Below, in pieces: positions 23,277 to 27,445 of a stretch of 27,445 nucleotides of DNA. A program made the translations under genes and the position numbers. Source of the stretch: Flavobacteriales bacterium (GTDB lineage Bacteria > Bacteroidota > Bacteroidia > Flavobacteriales_D > Sanyastnellaceae); assembly GCA_011524845.1 (NCBI GenBank), contig WTJL01000206.1:2924-30368 (forward strand), in the 5' to 3' direction. Under the pieces are notes generated by a model. The model had not been told where the DNA came from and ran no database searches. It saw only the letters and a list, made by a program, of their open reading frames with translations. Each line of letters begins with the position of its first letter. The first letter of the stretch is position 1.

Positions 23277-24992
23277 TCAGCCGGTTTCCCCTGTGTGGGG
23301 GAGCATGAACGTCAAGGCCAAATCTCCGGAGGAACGCTTTTCCACGGTGAACCGACCTGCGAGTTTCTCAATCTGCACCAGCACGGGGTTCCATGTGGAG
23401 CTGTGGGTGCCCCCCGCGAACATGCGCTGCAATTCACGGGTCGACGACGTCTCGGGGCCTTCAATTTCCACGTGGATGCCGTGCCAGTCGTTGCGAATTC
23501 GGCCCGCAAAGGTGCGCGGCTCAGATTGTCCGTCCAGCAGACGCTTGATGGTCACAGAGAGCAAGGACAGGAGTCCTTCGGGGGCGTTTTGGCCTTCCTT
23601 GGTGCTGTTGAATTCCCACTCCACTGCAGTGCCGTGGTCCATTTCCAACGAGGCGATCACGTCGTCAAAGTCCAGGCGATCGGGCCGGGTGAGGAGTTCT
23701 TCCACTTGCCCGTTCTCGGCCACGCCCAAATCAGAGAACACCCGTTCTTCCCGTGCAAACGGATCGGCTTCGGTGTGGATCATGCGTTGCATCCGGAAGG
23801 CGCGCACACGTTCTTTTCGAAGGGCTTTCTTCAATTCGTTGGCTCGGAGGGCCGCGGCCAACAATCCGAGCAAGATGAGCGCACAGGCAAAGGGCCATGC
23901 CCCGGGTCCGACTGTGGGCTTCATGGCTTCTGCCGCAGCCAGTTCAAAGGGGTCGGCGGGCATGATGGGGTGGGCCTGAAACGACCTCGGTTCTCGGCGC
24001 TGATGGGCGCGTTGAAGCATGGCCAAGGTCAGGCTGTCCGCCAGGGCGAGGTGTTGGAGCGCGGCCTGCGTGGCGCCTCGCTTTTCTTCAAAGCGGGCTT
24101 GTTCTCGGGCGATGCGGGCACGCAACGGCATGTCGTCGAGCTGGGTGGCCACAAGTCCGGCCTCGTGGAAGGCCAGCAAGGCATCCAAGGGTTGCCCAGC
24201 TTGCTCCGCAGACACTGCGATGCGCAATTGGGCCACCGTCCAAGGCTCGGGGTCTGCCAAGGGGTCGTACAGGGTGCCCATGCGTTGGGCCAAGGCCAGG
24301 GCCTCCGCGGCACGTCCCGCTCCGGTGAGCAAGGTGTGCAGGTGGGTCAGTTCGGACACGACCTCGGCGTGGTTCGAGGGACGGGCGCTTTTCAAATAGG
24401 TGTCCACCGGCAATTCGGCGAGGGGTTGGCCCAGCATGGCGCCGGCCTGGAGGCGAAGTCCTTCGGCGCGCGGCCCGGCAAGGTCCGAGGCGTCGTTCCA
24501 AACTTGGGCCCAATGGCCTTCGGCGAAGTGGAGTTCAATGAGGGCCAACTGCACCTCCGCGGCGTGCTCGGGACTCGGGTGCAGGTCGGATTCCAGAATC
24601 AAGACGTCGAGTGCCTCTGCGGTGGATCCGCATCGGACGAGCAATTCAGCCAATTCCAATGCGAGCGGTGTGCGGACGTGGGGGGGACAGGTGTTGCAGG
24701 AGGTTTGGACTTCTCTCAAGTGAGGGTGAGCCTCTGACACATTTCCGGCATGCCATTGAACGGCGGCCGTGCCCATGTGAATGCGCGCGTGCTCGCATCC
24801 CGTGACGGGCTCGGTGAGCAAGGTGCGATAGGAGGAAAGCGCTTGCACGAGTTTGCCTTCGTGGCGAAGGGAGTCCGCACGATCCAGCACCTCATGGGCC
24901 ACTGGCGCTGCAGCAAGACCGGTGCATGCCCACACCATGAGACACAGCCCAATCGGCAGCGCACGGAGGAGGAATGGGCGTCTCGAAAGCAT
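23277..24992 (-). CDS. TPR-repeat membrane protein with a degenerate histidine-kinase-like C-terminal domain
   Basis: With the ATG at 24992 (first codon of MLSRRPFLLRALPIGLCLMV, a signal peptide) the protein has 571 residues. Residues ~30-350 are helical and Ala/Leu-rich with TPR-like pairs (GKLVQALSSYRTLL, GSTAEALDVLILESDL, GRAAEALALAQRMGTLY, GQPLDALLAFHEAGL). A single membrane helix (~364-383, WPFACALILLGLLAAALRA) is followed by a basic segment. The last ~130 residues have the strand order of a GHKL ATPase: LLSLLSVTIKRLLDG, GIHVEIEG, then VLVQIEKLAGRFTVEKRSSGDLALTFMLP. The N-box Asn, DxGxG and GxGxG motifs and a phospho-acceptor His are absent. The layout (TPR outside, helix, kinase-like inside) mirrors Bacteroidota TPR sensor kinases, so this may be an inactive scaffold or regulator. 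It lies 76 bases after the M28 gene. Confidence 0.75.
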   Translation of the reverse strand: MLSRRPFLLRALPIGLCLMVWACTGLAAAPVAHEVLDRADSLRHEGKLVQALSSYRTLLTEPVTGCEHARIHMGTAAVQWHAGNVSEAHPHLREVQTSCNTCPPHVRTPLALELAELLVRCGSTAEALDVLILESDLHPSPEHAAEVQLALIELHFAEGHWAQVWNDASDLAGPRAEGLRLQAGAMLGQPLAELPVDTYLKSARPSNHAEVVSELTHLHTLLTGAGRAAEALALAQRMGTLYDPLADPEPWTVAQLRIAVSAEQAGQPLDALLAFHEAGLVATQLDDMPLRARIAREQARFEEKRGATQAALQHLALADSLTLAMLQRAHQRREPRSFQAHPIMPADPFELAAAEAMKPTVGPGAWPFACALILLGLLAAALRANELKKALRKERVRAFRMQRMIHTEADPFAREERVFSDLGVAENGQVEELLTRPDRLDFDDVIASLEMDHGTAVEWEFNSTKEGQNAPEGLLSLLSVTIKRLLDGQSEPRTFAGRIRNDWHGIHVEIEGPETSSTRELQRMFAGGTHSSTWNPVLVQIEKLAGRFTVEKRSSGDLALTFMLPHTGETG

Positions 24993-25038
24993 CACGTCCA
25001 AGGTACAGGGAGCCTGCACGCCCTGTGCGCACGCCCGT

Positions 25039-25057
25039 TGGGGTTTCTGACACCCCA
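25039..25057 (-). terminator. Hairpin after the M28 peptidase gene
   Basis: TGGGGT and ACCCCA form a perfect 6-bp stem with a 7-base loop, 11 bases after the M28 stop on the minus strand. No T-run follows, so termination is doubtful; it could equally attenuate or be chance. The rest of the 76-base gap shows no clear promoter. Confidence 0.25.
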
Positions 25058-25068
25058 TGGTGAATGAT

Positions 25069-26085
25069 TCAGGGGGTGCGAACCACCGACAACACCGTGG
25101 TGCCGACAACCCCAAGGGTTTCTTTGTCGATCACGCTCATGTTGTCCGCGTGCGTGTGGTGGAACGGTCCGTAGCCCATGGGCCGCACTTGAATGCGGTA
25201 GTCGACGATGTTGGCACTGGGGATGCCGGCCAAATCGGACACGAAGTAGTTGTCGTCGATCGTCGGAGGGGTGGGGGCTGGATCGAACCGGTCGCCAAAT
25301 CCGAGGTCGGCCGCCCGCTTCCAGACCTTTCGGACCACATGCGGCGCGAACCTCAAGCTCGTTCCTTCTTGATGGAACACCGCGTCTTTCGCGCCCACCA
25401 TGTCGAGCAAAATGCCAAACCGAGCCCGGTAGCCGATGCGGTGGGGGTTTTGGGCCCAGTATTGGCTGCCCAAACACCAATCCTTGTACCCGTTTTCCGT
25501 CGCGGGAAGCCATTCAGGTTTGCCGTAGTCTTCGGCGTCAAAGAACACGATGTCGACCCCGACGTCGGCCGCTTCCAAGCCCAGTTGACGGGCCACTTCG
25601 AGCAACACCCCAACGCCCGAGGCTCCGTCGTTGGCTCCGTCGATGGGCTCGCGGGTGCGGGCGGTGTCCTTGTCGGCAAAGGGACGGGTGTCCCAGTGCG
25701 CGAAAAGCAGGATGCGGTCGCGCGATTCGGGATGGAAGGTCCCGATGATGTTTTTCATGTCAAGGATGGTGCCGTCAAAAGCACGCGCCCGACCTTCTTG
25801 TACGGTGACCTCCGCACCGTGACGCTCAAGTTCTTGGGCCAGCCAATCGGCACATTGGGCATGCCCATCTGTGTTGGGCACACGCGGGCCAAACGCCACT
25901 TGGCGCTCGACGTAGGCATAGGCGGAATCGGCGCTGAAGGCAGGAGCCACGACGTTCTTCGCCTGGGAAGACATGTCCTGGCGTGCAGGCGGGGTCGTCT
26001 CGGTGCCGCACGCCATCCACAGGGAAGACGCCAACACCCCCAGGCCCAAGGCCAGTCGCTTAGCCGCGCGTCCAGGAGCTGCCAT
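25069..26085 (-). CDS. M28 family peptidase / glutaminyl-peptide cyclotransferase-like lipoprotein
   Basis: The 338-residue protein starts with MAAPGRAAKRLALGLGVLASSLWMACGTE, an export signal ending in an imperfect lipobox (WMAC), so it is probably a lipoprotein in the periplasm or outer membrane. The M28 zinc-hydrolase fold follows: AHWDTRPFAD, GANDGASGVGVLLEVARQL with the metal Asp, DIVFFDAEDYG with acidic catalytic/metal residues, DWCLGSQYWA, FGILLDMVGA and the late HHTHADN histidine. The arrangement (HWDTRP, GANDGASG, FFDAED, LGSQYWA) resembles the single-zinc glutaminyl cyclase branch more than classical aminopeptidases; which activity it has cannot be decided by eye. The ATG at 26085 lies inside the end of cysS (26-base overlap, different frame). 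The frame is open further upstream, but that would run deep inside cysS. Confidence 0.87.
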   Translation of the reverse strand: MAAPGRAAKRLALGLGVLASSLWMACGTETTPPARQDMSSQAKNVVAPAFSADSAYAYVERQVAFGPRVPNTDGHAQCADWLAQELERHGAEVTVQEGRARAFDGTILDMKNIIGTFHPESRDRILLFAHWDTRPFADKDTARTREPIDGANDGASGVGVLLEVARQLGLEAADVGVDIVFFDAEDYGKPEWLPATENGYKDWCLGSQYWAQNPHRIGYRARFGILLDMVGAKDAVFHQEGTSLRFAPHVVRKVWKRAADLGFGDRFDPAPTPPTIDDNYFVSDLAGIPSANIVDYRIQVRPMGYGPFHHTHADNMSVIDKETLGVVGTTVLSVVRTP

Positions 26086-27445
26086 CCTTGCTGTCTTGTA
26101 TGGTGATGCCGTGCGCCGACAACACGTCGCGAATTTTGTCGGCCGTGCCCCAGTCTTTGTTGGCCTTGGCGGTGGTCCGCATGTCGACGATGAGGTCGAG
26201 CAAGGCGCCCGTTTCGTTTTCGTCTCCTTCTGCGGCACCCGCGGCGCCCTCGGCTTGCAGTCCCAGCACGTCGCGCAAGAAGGCGTCAAACGTCCCCTTC
26301 AACGAAGCGATGTCTTCGGCACTCAACGTGACCCGACCCGCCGCGGCACCGTTCACCGCTTTGACGCCGTCAAACAACGTCGCGATCAAAATCGGTGTGT
26401 TGAAGTCGTCGTTCATGGCGGCGTGGCACTTGTCGGCAAAGGCTTGGACGTCGTACCCTGCTTCGCCGTTGGTGGGTGCCAAACTGGCCAGGGTGTCCAT
26501 GGCCTTCTCCAACTTCGACAAGCCTTTCTCCGCAGCTTGCAGAGCTTCGTTGCTGAAGTCCAACGTGCTGGCGTAGTGGCCCATGAGCATGAAAAAGCGC
26601 ACCGTCATGGGGCTGTAGCCTTGGTCGAGGAGCTTGTGGTTGCCCGTGATCAGTTCTTCCGGGGTGAACCCGTTGCCCTCTGACTTGGCCATTTTGCGGC
26701 CGTTGACGGTGAGCATGTTGCCGTGCATCCAGTAGCGCACGGGGCGTTCACCGCCGTTGGCGCCGACGTTTTGGGCAATCTCACATTCGTGGTGGGGGAA
26801 CTTGAGGTCCATGCCGCCGCCGTGGATGTCGAACGTTTCGCCGAGGTATTTGGTGCTCATCACCGAGCACTCAAGGTGCCACCCAGGGAAGCCCATGCCC
26901 CAAGGGGAGGGCCATTGCATGAGGTGGCTGGCGTCGGCAGCTTTCCAGAGGGCGAAGTCGAGAGGGTCGCGCTTTTCGCTTTGGCCGTCGAGGTCGCGCG
27001 TGTTGTTCATCAACTCGTCAATCTTGCGGCCAGACAACTCCCCGTACGGATGGTCTTCGCTGAATGTCCGAACGCTGAAGTACACGCTGCCGTTGACTTC
27101 GTAGGCGTACCCGTTGTCGATGATTTTTTTGATCGATTCGATTTGCTCCACAATGTGCCCCGTTGCCGTGGGCTCGATGGACGGGCGAAGGATGTTGAAC
27201 ACGTTCATCACGTCGTGGAAGTCGTTGGTGTAGCGCTGCACCACTTCCATCGGCTCGAGGTTCTCAAGGCGCGCCTTCTTGCCAATCTTGTCTTCCCCAT
27301 CGTCGGTGTCGCCGGTCAGGTGACCGACGTCGGTGATGTTGCGCACGTAGCGAACCTTGAACCCGAGGTGCTGCAAGTAGCGGTAGACGATGTCGAAGGT
27401 CAAAAACGTCCTCACGTTCCCCAAGTGCACGTTGCTGTACACGGT
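26060..27445 (-). CDS. cysS: Cysteinyl-tRNA synthetase (5' end outside the window)
   Basis: The gene runs off the right edge; the first complete codons read TVYSNVHLGNVRTF, the HIGH-motif region (here HLGN), which in this family is preceded by ~35-40 residues including a zinc Cys. The visible ~461 residues include GFPGWHLECSVM with the zinc-binding Cys, FPHHECEIAQ with its His, and the KMSKS motif as KMAKSEGN, all of which a functional class I CysRS needs. It also has the C-terminal helical anticodon region (DFNTPILIATLF). A short Ala/Gly-rich insertion (GLQAEGAAGAAEGDENE) lies before the C-terminal DALT-like helix pair. The enzyme charges tRNA-Cys. Its last codons overlap the M28 lipoprotein gene by 26 bases. 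Confidence 0.96.
   Translation of the reverse strand, partial: TVYSNVHLGNVRTFLTFDIVYRYLQHLGFKVRYVRNITDVGHLTGDTDDGEDKIGKKARLENLEPMEVVQRYTNDFHDVMNVFNILRPSIEPTATGHIVEQIESIKKIIDNGYAYEVNGSVYFSVRTFSEDHPYGELSGRKIDELMNNTRDLDGQSEKRDPLDFALWKAADASHLMQWPSPWGMGFPGWHLECSVMSTKYLGETFDIHGGGMDLKFPHHECEIAQNVGANGGERPVRYWMHGNMLTVNGRKMAKSEGNGFTPEELITGNHKLLDQGYSPMTVRFFMLMGHYASTLDFSNEALQAAEKGLSKLEKAMDTLASLAPTNGEAGYDVQAFADKCHAAMNDDFNTPILIATLFDGVKAVNGAAAGRVTLSAEDIASLKGTFDAFLRDVLGLQAEGAAGAAEGDENETGALLDLIVDMRTTAKANKDWGTADKIRDVLSAHGITIQDSKDGSSWTRG

Noticed and set aside
23288..23300. CCCC-TGTGT-GGGG inverted repeat near the pheS/TPR convergent ends
   Set aside because: The stem is only four G-C pairs, lies inside the TPR coding sequence, and has no T-run on either side.
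23127..24737. A 536-codon plus-strand frame running from inside pheS across the TPR gene
   Set aside because: The translation is Gly/Gln/His-rich without domains, begins inside pheS and is opposite to a protein with a clear signal peptide, TPR pattern and membrane helix.
1..27445. Search for insertion sequences, CRISPR arrays, prophage genes, toxin-antitoxin or defence systems
   Set aside because: No transposase or integrase motifs, no regularly spaced repeats, no long terminal inverted repeats and no defence-type domains were seen; all substantial frames are explained by housekeeping or envelope genes.

Overview
The window looks like chromosomal DNA from a fairly GC-rich member of the Bacteroidota, probably close to the Flavobacteriia. 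Four signs point that way. The first gene ends in a type IX secretion (type B, CHU_C-like) sorting domain. One protein combines a carboxypeptidase-like regulatory domain with a DUF5686 region. The order recQ / kdsD / tatC / DUF5686 / lptB resembles what I recall from flavobacterial genomes. Several genes are preceded by the Bacteroidota -7 promoter box TAnnTTTG. Coding density is very high, and neighbouring genes often overlap or are separated by fewer than 15 bases. I saw no mobile element, CRISPR array, prophage or obvious island.

Layout. (1) 1-1932, plus strand: the 3' end of a large secreted/adhesin-like protein, then riboflavin synthase. (2) 1904-6911, minus strand: an envelope operon of kdsD (arabinose-5-phosphate isomerase for Kdo), tatC, a DUF5686 outer-membrane protein and lptB (the LPS-export ATPase). 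(3) 6958-9156, plus strand: recQ, divergent from that operon. (4) 9207-14068, minus strand: a 1086-residue outer-membrane protein (degenerate metallopeptidase domain, TolB-like propeller, C-terminal barrel), a half-length TauE/SafE permease and an M20 amidohydrolase. (5) 14131-14802, plus strand: an MBL-fold hydrolase. (6) 14770-16490, minus strand: a response regulator and sensor kinase pair. (7) 16597-20406, minus strand: pheT followed by a long PlsC-type acyltransferase. (8) 20463-20608, plus strand: a self-contained tRNA-Pro(GGG) unit with promoter and terminator. (9) 20635-23272: a small conserved-looking protein, an opposing small lipoprotein, a lipoprotein cyclophilin and pheS. (10) 23277-27445, minus strand: the 5'-truncated cysS, an overlapping M28 peptidase/glutaminyl-cyclase-like lipoprotein, and a TPR protein whose C-terminus resembles a dead histidine-kinase ATPase domain.

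Most of the window is housekeeping (translation, riboflavin, DNA repair) plus cell-envelope biogenesis (LPS, Tat, outer-membrane proteins, lipoproteins). I see no convincing unknown multi-gene system. The least understood pieces are the pseudo-peptidase/propeller/barrel protein at 10808-14068 and the TPR / transmembrane / degenerate-GHKL protein at 23277-24992. Family assignments rest on motifs read by eye, without database searches.
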